Source: Alteromonadaceae bacterium Bs31
Lineage (GTDB): Bacteria; Pseudomonadota; Gammaproteobacteria; Pseudomonadales; Cellvibrionaceae
DNA: 64,000 nucleotides
Reading direction: 5' to 3'
Assembly: GCA_900177435.1 (NCBI GenBank)
Contig: FXAI01000008.1
Span: forward strand, 114,689-178,688
The notes under the pieces are model-generated. The model was given only the letters and a program-made list of their open reading frames with translations, did not search any database and had not been told where the DNA came from. Position numbers and translations under genes: made by a program. Of the stretch, positions 56,248-64,000 are shown one piece after another (within the stretch, counting starts at the first letter, position 1; each line of letters opens with the position of its first letter).

Positions 56248-57597
56248 TTATGGCGACGCCCCCTCCAAGAGGGCATCTAGTGCTTGCTGATCAAACACTG
56301 TGTAATTCCTTCTATCGAAAAGCCCGGAGCTCTGGTTGTCCAGACCTCCGGTGTCCCAGTAAAAAGGCACAAGGCCATTATTTCTGCACTGTTGTACCAC
56401 GTACTTCAGGTAGTCCGCTCTGGATTGGCGGTGCAGCTGCAGCGCTTCGCCGCTGAGGCTATCTCTGCGTATTGCAGCAAACTCCCCGATAACAACAGGT
56501 ATGCCCTCGTCTATAAATTGTGTTTTCACCATGGCAAACAGGCGCGCTACGTCTGCTTCCTCTCCCCAGGTGGGATTGCGCTCGGTGTCGGAAGGGGAGT
56601 GGTTGCCTTCTCCCCAATAGTAAAACTGCTTGCCCCAGCCCTCATCCTTTGTCATGAGCGTGAACTGGTAAGGAGTGTAGAAGTGCAGCTCCATCATCAA
56701 GCGCTCTTCCAGAGTGTCCACCGGCATCTGCTTCCAAAGTTCGCTGGTTTTCTCGATATCGGTTACCGGCCCCTGTACCACCAGAATTCGATAGGCGTTT
56801 TTACCCCCGGTTGAACGCACAGCGTCAATAAAGGTTTGGTGATACGACATCAGTACTGCCTGCTGTGCGCTGCCCTCAACGGCGGGTTCATTGGCGCTGG
56901 CAAACATTAAGCGTTCATCAAAATCTCGCAGGTGAGTAGCGATTTGCTGCCAAAAGGCTTTCTGCCTGGCATTCACTTGCTCTTGATGCTCGAGGGTGAC
57001 CTTGTCTTCCAGCCAACCGCCATCCCAGTGAATATTCAGAATTACGGGTAAGTCATTGTCGATACAGTACTGAACCACTTGTTCGACTCGTTCCATCCAG
57101 CTGGCATTGATCTCCGCTGTATCCGGGTTTGCATGCTGGTTCCACGACACTGGAATCCGTATGGCGTCAAAGCCACTGGCCTTTACCAGCTGGATGAGTT
57201 CGTTGCTCACTTGAGGGTTGTTCCAGGCAGTTTCCCCTCCTATGGCTTCCAGGGTATTGCCAATATTCCAGCCAAGACTCATGCGCTCGGCCATTTGCGC
57301 TGCGGTGCTGTTCATCCCTGAGTTGTCTGGAGCGATGGGGTCGGTGTTGTAATCGGGGTAGCTCGTGCTGCCGCCCGATGACGAGTTTGTTGAGCTGCTA
57401 CTGGAGGAACTTGACGAGCTGGAAGAACTTGAAGAGCTGCTCGAAGAACCGGATACCACGCCTCCGCCTGCTGAACTGCCGCCGCCACCGCAACTTGCGC
57501 AGAAAGATAAGGTGCCTAAAACACAAAGTAGATAGATGTATCTGGAAATTGGGTTTTTATTATTTTTACTCGTCATGCTTCTGCTGCTTACTTTCAT
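56248..57597 (-). CDS. GH5 endoglucanase, lipoprotein paralogue
   Basis: A 449-aa lipoprotein version of the neighbouring GH5: signal with lipobox FCASC followed by GGGGSS, a polyserine linker (~45-72), then only the catalytic domain from YPDYNTDPIAPD. Acid/base Glu237 (FASANEP) and nucleophile Glu372 (VVIGEFAA) are present (numbered from 57597). By eye it matches the neighbour's catalytic domain at well over half of positions with almost no gaps, so the two arose by tandem duplication. It has no CBM. It probably works attached to the outer membrane. Two starts are possible (57597 or 57576); neither has a strong ribosome site. Confidence 0.93.
   Translation of the reverse strand: MKVSSRSMTSKNNKNPISRYIYLLCVLGTLSFCASCGGGGSSAGGGVVSGSSSSSSSSSSSSSSSSSSSTNSSSGGSTSYPDYNTDPIAPDNSGMNSTAAQMAERMSLGWNIGNTLEAIGGETAWNNPQVSNELIQLVKASGFDAIRIPVSWNQHANPDTAEINASWMERVEQVVQYCIDNDLPVILNIHWDGGWLEDKVTLEHQEQVNARQKAFWQQIATHLRDFDERLMFASANEPAVEGSAQQAVLMSYHQTFIDAVRSTGGKNAYRILVVQGPVTDIEKTSELWKQMPVDTLEERLMMELHFYTPYQFTLMTKDEGWGKQFYYWGEGNHSPSDTERNPTWGEEADVARLFAMVKTQFIDEGIPVVIGEFAAIRRDSLSGEALQLHRQSRADYLKYVVQQCRNNGLVPFYWDTGGLDNQSSGLFDRRNYTVFDQQALDALLEGASP
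57369..57455 (-). repeat. Polyserine-coding linker of the lipoprotein GH5
   Basis: Codes for a ~27-residue Ser linker joining the lipidated N-terminus to the catalytic domain. Mixed Ser codons with GA-rich repeats on the + strand (gaagagctg-like units). Comparable to the linkers of the neighbouring GH5. Confidence 0.8.
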
Positions 57598-57727
57598 GGT
57601 TGAGCTTTATGGTAAAGCACAACGCTCAAGGGAAAATTTACGGCATAGCGTTTTTGCGTTAAACACTACTTAGACGCAGAAAGTTGAAAAGATTTTTGGA
57701 AAAGTTGAAGTTGAAATATAGCTTTTG

Positions 57728-58888
57728 TCAACTGGCCTTGTTCTGCTTATAGGTTTTCCTGAAGATTCTTGGCGTGCAAGCGTATTCGGTTTTGAAAAGC
57801 TTATTGAAGTAGGTGACATTTCGGTAGCCCACCGAGTAGGCGATTTCAGCCACTATCACCTCATCATTGGCCGATAGCAGCCTGGCGGCTTCCGTTAAGC
57901 GTAATTTGTTCAAGTAAGCCGTGAAGGTGTAGCCCAACTGCTGCTTTAGGATCTCGTTAATCTTGGTGCGGCTAAGCCCCATTTTCAATACCGCGGTATC
58001 GAGGTTCAGTTCCGGGTCGGCATATTCTGTGGCCATGAAGCGCAATATAGTGCTTGTGTCTTTGTCTCGCCGAGGTTCTATAGACAGCTGCTGATAGGCA
58101 ACCAGCGGTCGGTCTTTGTGAAGCTTCTCTGTCAGCTCCCGCACCAGAGACTGGGTATGTTCTCGAGCAAACCAAAAAACGTAGCCGCCCCATAACACCA
58201 ACATTAGCGCGGCAAACCCGTATAAGTAGCGCCAGTCGTGCCCGTGCAGGTTAAGTGCGTTAATTTGCAGATTGGAGGGTGTATCAAAAGGGCTTTGCTG
58301 TGATGAACCGAAGGCGATGCGCGCCACCCGGTCGATGCGATAAGCCTGCTTGGAGAGGTCGACTTGATACTTGCTGTACCACCACTGGGGTGTTTCCAGG
58401 CGCGTTAAGTCAACCTGGACTTTGCGCCAACCATTGCTGCAGGAAAAATAGGTGGAAGGGAGGCGGTAGGTGGTGAGATTAGTGGCCTGGGTAATGCCAT
58501 CCTCGAAGGTAAAGAGGCCCAGCCAGATAACGTTATTCGGCTTACAGCGAGCGCTAAAGGAGAGAGATTGATAGCGCGAAAGATCGACATGTCTATCCCC
58601 CTTTGGGCTTTCCAGTGCTAAGGCGAAGCTTATGTAGGGGTATTCAGCTTTGTTGGAAATACTGAAATCAAAGTCGATACTGCTTTGGTCGTCGTTTACC
58701 GATAGAGAGGACTGTCCGTTATTGGTCGCATCGGTTTCTGTATGCGTGTGCCAGATAAAATCGCTTTTGTTGGCCGGCAGTAAGCTGTCCTTGAGAAACG
58801 CGCGTTCTAGGGAAATGATGCCGCAAAACAAAGAGGCAATAATCAGGGCGATGATTATCACAAAGGCTTTTTTATAAAACTGGAGCAT
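57728..58888 (-). CDS. Membrane-anchored AraC-type regulator with periplasmic sensor domain
   Basis: A 386-aa protein: TM1 (about 6-28), a periplasmic domain (~30-215) that looks like a galactose-binding/CBM-type beta-sandwich (YPYISFALALESPKG, RYQSLSFSARCKPN, WRKVQVDLTRLETPQWW), TM2 (~220-240, YLYGFAALMLVLWGGYVFWF), then a linker and a C-terminal AraC DNA-binding domain (~285-386) with LDTAVLKMGLSRTKINEILKQ and the second helix-turn-helix IAYSVGYRNVTYFNKLFK. It sits directly upstream of the GH5 pair on the same strand, so it probably senses sugar outside and controls the GH genes. The sensor-domain fold is my inference. Confidence 0.88.
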   Translation of the reverse strand: MLQFYKKAFVIIIALIIASLFCGIISLERAFLKDSLLPANKSDFIWHTHTETDATNNGQSSLSVNDDQSSIDFDFSISNKAEYPYISFALALESPKGDRHVDLSRYQSLSFSARCKPNNVIWLGLFTFEDGITQATNLTTYRLPSTYFSCSNGWRKVQVDLTRLETPQWWYSKYQVDLSKQAYRIDRVARIAFGSSQQSPFDTPSNLQINALNLHGHDWRYLYGFAALMLVLWGGYVFWFAREHTQSLVRELTEKLHKDRPLVAYQQLSIEPRRDKDTSTILRFMATEYADPELNLDTAVLKMGLSRTKINEILKQQLGYTFTAYLNKLRLTEAARLLSANDEVIVAEIAYSVGYRNVTYFNKLFKTEYACTPRIFRKTYKQNKAS

Positions 58889-58986
58889 GTCTTATTGGAT
58901 AATCTGTTGGTCCATACAGGGTGAAGCAATCATAGCGGGCGCTCAGGGCAAAGTAACTACATTGAGCCTGGTACTGTTAACAGGCC

Positions 58987-59430
58987 CTAGGCATCACGCA
59001 CCACATACTGTAACACTGCTAGAACCTCATTAACGCTTTTCCCCCAGGCCAGAGCGCCCGCATCCACCTCTTTAAGGGGGTGAACCAGCGGTTCGTCGTG
59101 CAGGGTGATATAGGGGATGTCCAGTGCACAGCAATATCCGGCCTCGAAAGCGGCGTTCCATTGCTTGTACTGAGGGCCAAATCGAATTATTGCGAGGTCG
59201 CATTCAGAGAGCAGTTTTCGGGTGCGAATGGCATTCACTTTGGCACTTTTGTGGTCGCGCCAGTACGCATTGCTTTCTTCGCCCAGCATATCCCCCGCTG
59301 CATCACTGGCCTGGTGGTCGATAACCGCGGAGCTGAAGTTTATGGGGAGGTCCAGTTCCTGGCTTTGTTGCATAATTTGCGTTCGCCAATCGCTGTGTAT
59401 TTCACCGGATAAGTAGACATTCCAAACCAT
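58987..59430 (-). CDS. YtoQ-family protein
   Basis: A 147-aa protein of the YtoQ family (nucleoside deoxyribosyltransferase-like fold): WNVYLSGEIHSDWR at the N-terminus, then SSAVIDHQASDAAGDMLG, CDLAIIRFGPQYKQWNAAFEAGY and ITLHDEPLVHPLKEVDAGA, all family-typical. Function unproven; the fold suggests nucleotide or nucleoside handling. ATG at 59430 follows GAGAA; the frame runs 15 codons further up without a ribosome site. Confidence 0.9.
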   Translation of the reverse strand: MVWNVYLSGEIHSDWRTQIMQQSQELDLPINFSSAVIDHQASDAAGDMLGEESNAYWRDHKSAKVNAIRTRKLLSECDLAIIRFGPQYKQWNAAFEAGYCCALDIPYITLHDEPLVHPLKEVDAGALAWGKSVNEVLAVLQYVVRDA

Positions 59431-59519
59431 AATTTCTCGCATCGTTGTTAAAAGTGTGTGAGTAGCCTGAGGCAATAAACAGTGTATTGTTATTGTTGCC
59501 GAGTGATACCGTAAGGTGG

Positions 59520-59837
59520 CTAATCGAGAGAATCGAGTTGTTCGTTTTTATCGTAATGATAAAGCAGCAGTGCCTCATGCCACCCGGCTTCGCCCTCGCA
59601 AACTACTTCGCACACGGCTCTCACCCAAGTGCCAATTTCCGTGTGTTCAAATATACCTTCTCTTAGATCTCGCCATAACTCGGGTAGTCGCTCGGAAAAA
59701 TAGTTCAGGTAGACGATGCCATTGTCCTCATAATCTATCTCCGGGTAGCGGCCGAGTGATTTGCTCAGTTCGACAAAACGCTCCAGCTGGTTGCCGAGAT
59801 CTGACTTGGGGTTGATGCGAATGCTCAGGCATTTCAT
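59520..59837 (-). CDS. Small conserved-type hypothetical protein
   Basis: A 105-aa acidic protein (MKCLSIRINPKSDLGNQLER at the start, LLYHYDKNEQLDSLD at the end) with Trp/Tyr-rich segments such as YLNYFSERLPELWRDL. It has no signal peptide or membrane segment, and no family was recognised. Good internal coding character and a position in line with ytoQ make it likely real. Function not assignable. Confidence 0.6.
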   Translation of the reverse strand: MKCLSIRINPKSDLGNQLERFVELSKSLGRYPEIDYEDNGIVYLNYFSERLPELWRDLREGIFEHTEIGTWVRAVCEVVCEGEAGWHEALLLYHYDKNEQLDSLD

Positions 59838-60038
59838 AACATTGGTTTACTCTGGATGGCATTTTTACGGGCCATAGAATTGTGGCCTGCACGTTTGAGT
59901 GCGGTCTGCTTCCTCTACCAGGGCTGGTTAGCACTAAAAATCAGTGTTAACCGGCCCTAGATCAAATCTCCGCACGGCTGATAGCGTTATGGTTCCACAG
60001 CTAAGCTGCTCAAACTTAATATCGAAAAATCGAAAATC

Positions 60039-60548
60039 ATGCCAGTTATGACCCTGCTAACACGCTCGCTATCTAAAACACATAATTTAATCGGCAAGCC
60101 CGTACTTGCGCGAATACACAAGCTTATACCTTTCCGCTTAAAGAAGAAAATAATAGAAGAGGTGTTAAACCGCGCCTTCAAGCAAGTTATTGACGATGGC
60201 GACCTGGAGTTCTTAAAGGGTAAGGTAATTGTTTTAAACCTTAGCGATTTGAATGAATCTATTTTTATTGGCTGGAATTCATCGCTTCAGGTCCTGCCAC
60301 GCGGGGAATATGACGTGGAAATACGCGGAGATTTAGATGAGTTCGTTACCCTCGCTCTGCGTAAGGAAGACCCTGATACGCTCTTTTTTCAGCGCCGCAT
60401 TTGTATTCAGGGAGATACAGAGCTGGGCCTGGCAGTTAAAAACCTCATTGATTCCGTTGATCTGGAAGAATTGCCTGGGGCGATCCGTAAAGGGCTTTCA
60501 ATTACAGAGACGCTCTATCCATATTTAATGCCTTCTGGAGCTCGTTGA
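60039..60548 (+). CDS. ubiT: Ubiquinone biosynthesis accessory factor UbiT
   Basis: A 169-aa SCP2-domain lipid-binding protein. It carries the pattern of YhbT: FKQVIDDGDLEFLKGKVIVLNLSDL, then VEIRGDLDEFVTLALRKEDPDTLFFQRRICIQGDTELGL. With UbiU and UbiV it supports O2-independent hydroxylation of ubiquinone precursors; UbiT probably binds the prenylated intermediate. It is the first gene of a ubiTUV cluster; its stop lies 5 bp before the ubiU ATG. Confidence 0.95.
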   Translation: MPVMTLLTRSLSKTHNLIGKPVLARIHKLIPFRLKKKIIEEVLNRAFKQVIDDGDLEFLKGKVIVLNLSDLNESIFIGWNSSLQVLPRGEYDVEIRGDLDEFVTLALRKEDPDTLFFQRRICIQGDTELGLAVKNLIDSVDLEELPGAIRKGLSITETLYPYLMPSGAR

Positions 60549-60553
60549 TTGCT

Positions 60554-61549
60554 ATGGAGCTTGTATGTCCTGCAGGTAGCCTGCCTGCCTTTAAAGCTGC
60601 ACTTAATGCTGGAGCAAATGCAATTTATGTCGGTTTTAAAGACGACACCAACGCACGGCATTTTACCGGGCTAAATTTTAACGACAGACAGGCACAAAAA
60701 GCATTGGCTCTGGCGCGTGACTCAGGTGTAAAACTCTACGTAGCCATTAATACCTACCCGCAGCCCACCGGTTGGTCTCGTTGGCAGGCTGCGGTTGATA
60801 GGGCTGTTGAATTGGGGGCCGATGCGCTCATTATCGCCGATATGGGGCTGATGACTTATGTAAAAGAAAAATACCCGCAGCAAAATATTCACTTGTCGGT
60901 TCAGGGCTCTTCTACCAACGCGGCATCGCTTAAATTTTATAAAGAAGAGTTTGATATAAAGCGTGCGGTTTTGCCCAGAGTTCTTGCCACAAAGCAGGTG
61001 GAGCAACTTTGCGAAAAAAGCCCTGTGGATCTGGAGGTGTTCGGATTTGGCAGCCTGTGCATTATGGTAGAGGGTCGCTGCGTTTTATCCAGTTATATCA
61101 CCGGGGAGTCACCTAATACTTGTGGTGTTTGTTCCCCGGCCAAGCACGTTCGTTGGGAAGAGAGCGCCAACAGCAGGCGTTCGCGCTTAAACAATGTATT
61201 AATCGATGAATATCAACATAAAGAAAACGCCAGTTATCCCACCTTATGTAAAGGCCGGTTCAAGGTGGACGAAAATACCTATCATGCGCTGGAGCAGCCA
61301 ACCAGCTTGAGCACATTGGAAATTATTCCCCAGCTGGCGCGCATGGGCATTAAAGCGATAAAAATTGAAGGCCGGCAGCGTAGCCCTGCTTATGTAGAGC
61401 AGGTGGTGCGCGTATGGCGCGAGGCCTTGGATGCTTTCAAACAAAATGGCGAGCGTTTTTCTGTATCTCCCCAATGGCTTGAGCAACTCGATAAAGTTTC
61501 AGAAGGTCAGCAGACGAGCTTGGGGCCATACTCCCGCCCCTGGCAGTAG
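60554..61549 (+). CDS. ubiU: O2-independent ubiquinone hydroxylation protein UbiU
   Basis: A 331-aa U32-peptidase-family protein, the same length as E. coli UbiU. Four cysteines are found at 169, 176, 193 and 232, exactly the E. coli 4Fe-4S ligands (FGFGSLCI, EGRCVL, GVCSPA, LCKGRF). Also present are DDTNARHFTGLNF and the KIEGRQRSPAYV motif. It forms a complex with UbiV that hydroxylates the ubiquinone ring without oxygen. The ATG at 60554 gives MELVCPAG, like E. coli; a TTG at 60545 overlapping the ubiT stop is the alternative. Confidence 0.97.
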   Translation: MELVCPAGSLPAFKAALNAGANAIYVGFKDDTNARHFTGLNFNDRQAQKALALARDSGVKLYVAINTYPQPTGWSRWQAAVDRAVELGADALIIADMGLMTYVKEKYPQQNIHLSVQGSSTNAASLKFYKEEFDIKRAVLPRVLATKQVEQLCEKSPVDLEVFGFGSLCIMVEGRCVLSSYITGESPNTCGVCSPAKHVRWEESANSRRSRLNNVLIDEYQHKENASYPTLCKGRFKVDENTYHALEQPTSLSTLEIIPQLARMGIKAIKIEGRQRSPAYVEQVVRVWREALDAFKQNGERFSVSPQWLEQLDKVSEGQQTSLGPYSRPWQ

Positions 61550-61580
61550 ATAATTAGCGATAAGTTGGTAGAAATTCTTC

Positions 61581-62486
61581 ATGAAAATTGCGCTCGGCCC
61601 CATACTTTACTACTGGACACGACAAAAAGTTTTCGACTTTTATGATAGCTTTAAAAAGAGCGAACTCCCTATCGTGTATATGGGGGAAACTGTATGCTCA
61701 AAGCGCAAAGAGTTGCACTTGCACGATTGGCTGGACATTGCTGAGAGTATGGCTGCGCAGGGTAAAGAAGTTGTCCTTAGTTCGCTAGCACTCATTTCCG
61801 CGCGCTCAGAATTGCAAAGCTTAAAAAAAATCTGCGCTAACAACCGTTTTTTGGTGGAAGCCAATGACATGGCCGCAGTGCAGCTACTCACTGAGTTAAA
61901 TTTGCCGTTTATTTGCGGGTCAGGTATTAATATCTACAACGCTCATAGCTTAGCGTTAATGCATAAGAAGGGAATGAAGCGCTGGGTGCTGCCGGTGGAG
62001 TTAGGTGCTGAAGCGCTAAGGGGTATTCTGCAAGACGCAGAAAAAATGGGTATTTCAGACAATCTAGAAACTGAAGTATTTTGCTATGGCAAATTACCTT
62101 TAGCACACTCGGCAAGATGTTTTACCTCCCGCGCAAAAAACCGCCCCAAAGACAAGTGTGAACTAGCCTGCATAGACTACCCGGAGGGTTTATTATTGCG
62201 TTCTCAAGAAGAACAGCAATTGTTTACAATAAATGGCATTCAAACGCAGTCGGCAGCATGCTACAACCTCTTATCTGAATGGCGCCATATGGCAGCGCTG
62301 GGTGTTGATGTTATGCGCCTAAGCCCACAGGCTGAGAACATGAGAGCGGTGGTGGAACGCTTTCATAAGGTCATCAATGGTAGCAATGAAGAAATCTTGC
62401 TGCTTGATGAGAGTATGCTGGAGCCCAGTTGCAACGGCTACTGGTTTGCCAAGCCGGGAATGATGGCGCATGAGCCCGCGTGCTAA
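61581..62486 (+). CDS. ubiV: O2-independent ubiquinone hydroxylation protein UbiV
   Basis: A 301-aa U32-family protein. The 4Fe-4S cysteines are at 39 (GETVCSKR), 180 (HSARCF), 193 and 197 (DKCELAC), identical in position to E. coli UbiV. It starts 31 bp after ubiU and completes the ubiTUV operon. The set lets the cell make ubiquinone under low oxygen, for instance in sediment, biofilms or host tissue. Confidence 0.97.
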   Translation: MKIALGPILYYWTRQKVFDFYDSFKKSELPIVYMGETVCSKRKELHLHDWLDIAESMAAQGKEVVLSSLALISARSELQSLKKICANNRFLVEANDMAAVQLLTELNLPFICGSGINIYNAHSLALMHKKGMKRWVLPVELGAEALRGILQDAEKMGISDNLETEVFCYGKLPLAHSARCFTSRAKNRPKDKCELACIDYPEGLLLRSQEEQQLFTINGIQTQSAACYNLLSEWRHMAALGVDVMRLSPQAENMRAVVERFHKVINGSNEEILLLDESMLEPSCNGYWFAKPGMMAHEPAC

Positions 62487-63058
62487 GCCCCGGCTAAGCC
62501 ACTTATCAAGGTATCCATAGTCCTCTGGTGAGTTTAGTCTCAATCCATTGAAATTAACTTGTTAGCTAATTCCATTCTTGGCGCAAGTCTGCGCCATATT
62601 TTCTCTGGTTTCGTAAATGTTTTCTGATTGGAGTCGCAATCAATTTTGAAAATACCTTGAACAATTTCACAAAAAGCCATTTTTGTCGCGAGTGCTTTCC
62701 GTATCGGTATTGATGTGGATGATTTTGCTGTGGCGCTCGCTAATGAATTTTTTAGATAGATGGTAGAAAAGAAGCAGGCGATTATCACATATCACCAGCA
62801 TTTATGCTTTTAACAGGCTGCGCTCTGTTTTAATTATACGACAAAACTTTTAATCGAAATCAAATAGTTTAGTGAGCTGCTTATAAAAGAAAAATTTTTT
62901 AATTTTTATATGAGCCTCTCATACTTTACGCTCCTTTCTCGTTTTCGATTTGTTTCTTTCTCGAAGACAACGCTAGCTCCACATACATCTCAATAATAAA
63001 TGCCATTGCAGGCTCCTGGTTACGGGGGCTGCTCCGAGCGACTATAAAGGAGGAGACT
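62487..63058. other. AT-rich intergenic region upstream of the GH9 gene
   Basis: About 570 bp. It includes an unconvincing 82-aa minus-strand frame (62540-62788, GTG start). The stretch 62800-63045 is AT-rich and must carry the GH9 promoter. No terminator was recognised after ubiV. Confidence 0.5.
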
Positions 63059-64000
63059 ATGTCTCAAAAATTTAAATACACAATACCGCTGGCTTTAGCC
63101 ATTGGTGCGTTTAGCGCCATACCAGCGGGTGCGGCTGAACACAACTATGCAGAAGCATTGCAAAAATCCATCTATTTTTATGAAACCCAGCGATCCGGCC
63201 CTTTGCCAGATGAAGATAACAATTATTTGGCCAATGACCTGCACGATGGTTTTATGCCCAATCGCGTTGAATGGCGTGGTGACTCCTACCTGGATGATGG
63301 TAAATACAACCAGTATGGGGAGTTAATTAATCTGGATTTAACAGGCGGCTGGCATGACGCCGGTGACCACGTTAAATTCGGTTTACCCATGGCATTCTCG
63401 GCCAGTGTAATGGCGTGGGGCATTCTTGAGTTTTGGGATGCCTATGAAAGTTCTGGCCAGCTGGAATATGCCTTGGACAACCTTCGTTGGGTTAGTGACT
63501 ATTTCGTTAAAGCGCATGTTGGGGAAAATGAGTTTTACGCTCAAGTAGGTAACGGCGAAATTGACCATTCTTTGTGGGCCGCGCCAGAAACCCAGGCACT
63601 CGAGCTCAAGCGCTTACATGGGGCAGATAAATACCGGCCCGCGCTGAAATTGAGCCTGGAAAATCCCGGAGCAGACCTGGTAGGTCAGACTGCAGCAGCT
63701 TTAACCATCGCTTCTTTGATTTTTGAAAAAAATAGCGTTAACAATCCAAAAGACAGCGTGTATGCCGCGGAACTGCTGAAACATGCCGAACAGCTTTTTG
63801 ACTTTGCCTACCAAACGAAAGATTTCAATCATGGCGGTAAAGATCCCAACCCTGGAACCTACACAAATTCCTTGGTTGACGACAGTGGCTATAACTATGC
63901 CATGAGCTACTACAACTCGAGTTCAGGTGCCAAAGATGAAATTCCCTGGGCTGCGGGCTGGCTGTATATTGCCACCGGCAAAGCAGAGTACCTGCATAAA
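63059..64000 (+). CDS. GH9 endoglucanase (partial, runs off the window)
   Basis: The first 314 codons of a secreted GH9 cellulase; the 3' end lies beyond the window. Signal peptide (MSQKFKYTIPLALAIGAFSA then ending AGA), after which GH9 starts directly at NYAEALQKSIYFYETQRSG. The nucleophile/base motif GGWHDAGDHVKFGLPMAFS is present, then DHSLWAAPETQ and GADLVGQTAAALTIAS, where the family has its fifth- and sixth-helix residues. The catalytic acid Glu and any C-terminal CBM are outside the window. ATG at 63059 follows AAAGGAGGAG. Expected to cleave beta-1,4-glucan chains. Confidence 0.95.
   Translation, partial: MSQKFKYTIPLALAIGAFSAIPAGAAEHNYAEALQKSIYFYETQRSGPLPDEDNNYLANDLHDGFMPNRVEWRGDSYLDDGKYNQYGELINLDLTGGWHDAGDHVKFGLPMAFSASVMAWGILEFWDAYESSGQLEYALDNLRWVSDYFVKAHVGENEFYAQVGNGEIDHSLWAAPETQALELKRLHGADKYRPALKLSLENPGADLVGQTAAALTIASLIFEKNSVNNPKDSVYAAELLKHAEQLFDFAYQTKDFNHGGKDPNPGTYTNSLVDDSGYNYAMSYYNSSSGAKDEIPWAAGWLYIATGKAEYLHK

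Noticed and set aside
62540-62788. 82-aa minus-strand frame in the gap before the GH9 gene
   Set aside because: GTG start, no ribosome site seen, no family resemblance, in an AT-rich region where short frames arise by chance.
1-64000. tRNA, rRNA, IS elements or prophage
   Set aside because: Looked for in the gaps and by gene content; nothing convincing was seen.

Overview
The window reads as chromosomal DNA of a marine, polysaccharide-degrading gammaproteobacterium, most likely of the Cellvibrionaceae (Saccharophagus/Teredinibacter/Cellvibrio relatives). The basis is gene content: GH5 and GH9 endoglucanases, a CBM2-CBM5-GH5 enzyme with long polyserine linkers, a lipoprotein pectate lyase, a CUT-type TonB receptor, many outer-membrane lipoproteins whose lipobox Cys is followed by a Gly run, and gammaproteobacterial housekeeping genes (gltBD, ubiTUV, rlmJ, manA). 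The genus is an inference. No rRNA, tRNA, CRISPR array, IS element or prophage was seen.

Layout. 1-9.8 kb: trkH, then gltB-gltD (glutamate synthase), a TPR membrane protein and a DUF427 protein. 9.8-15.3 kb: an uncharacterised pair (791-aa Gly-rich lipoprotein plus outer-membrane barrel), an orphan ParA/TraL-like ATPase and a DUF808 membrane protein. 15.5-20.2 kb: a three-gene operon of TonB receptor, YfiR-like periplasmic protein and CHASE8-HAMP-GGDEF-EAL enzyme, which looks like an envelope-to-c-di-GMP signalling unit. 20.4-28.2 kb: manA, a three-domain LplT-PlsC-Aas phospholipid-repair fusion, a divergent HTH regulator, and a PspA-like protein coupled to a polytopic membrane protein. 28.2-32.5 kb: a solute-binding-like protein with a possible ribosome-site-sequestering leader, and a large CUT TonB receptor. 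33-37.2 kb: an IorAB-type molybdenum hydroxylase pair and a zinc-ribbon metalloprotein. 37.2-44.5 kb: a YidB-like protein, MscS, an OmpA/TSP3 protein, and the three-gene unit of response regulator, LysM-FecR protein and CHASE2 histidine kinase.

44.8-54.1 kb: a pectate lyase lipoprotein; a chemoreceptor fused to a C-terminal DctP (TRAP solute-binding) domain, which by topology should lie in the cytoplasm; an NTF2-like protein; rlmJ; a porin/FMN-binding/PepSY operon behind a Fur-like box; and a lipoprotein. 54.2-58.9 kb: two tandem GH5 paralogues, one secreted with CBMs and one a lipoprotein, followed by a membrane-anchored AraC-type regulator with a periplasmic sensor domain. 59-62.5 kb: a YtoQ protein, a small unknown, and ubiT-ubiU-ubiV for O2-independent ubiquinone synthesis with all eight Fe-S cysteines at the positions known in E. 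coli. 63.06 kb to the end: the first 314 codons of a secreted GH9 cellulase.

The theme is plant-polysaccharide use (cellulose, pectin) with the envelope sensing and uptake that goes with it. The best candidates for something undescribed are the chemoreceptor-DctP fusion, the membrane-bound AraC sensor beside the GH5 pair, the TonB/YfiR/c-di-GMP operon, the lipoprotein/barrel pair and the leader hairpin at 29278-29324. All functions rest on sequence reading by eye; no database search was run.
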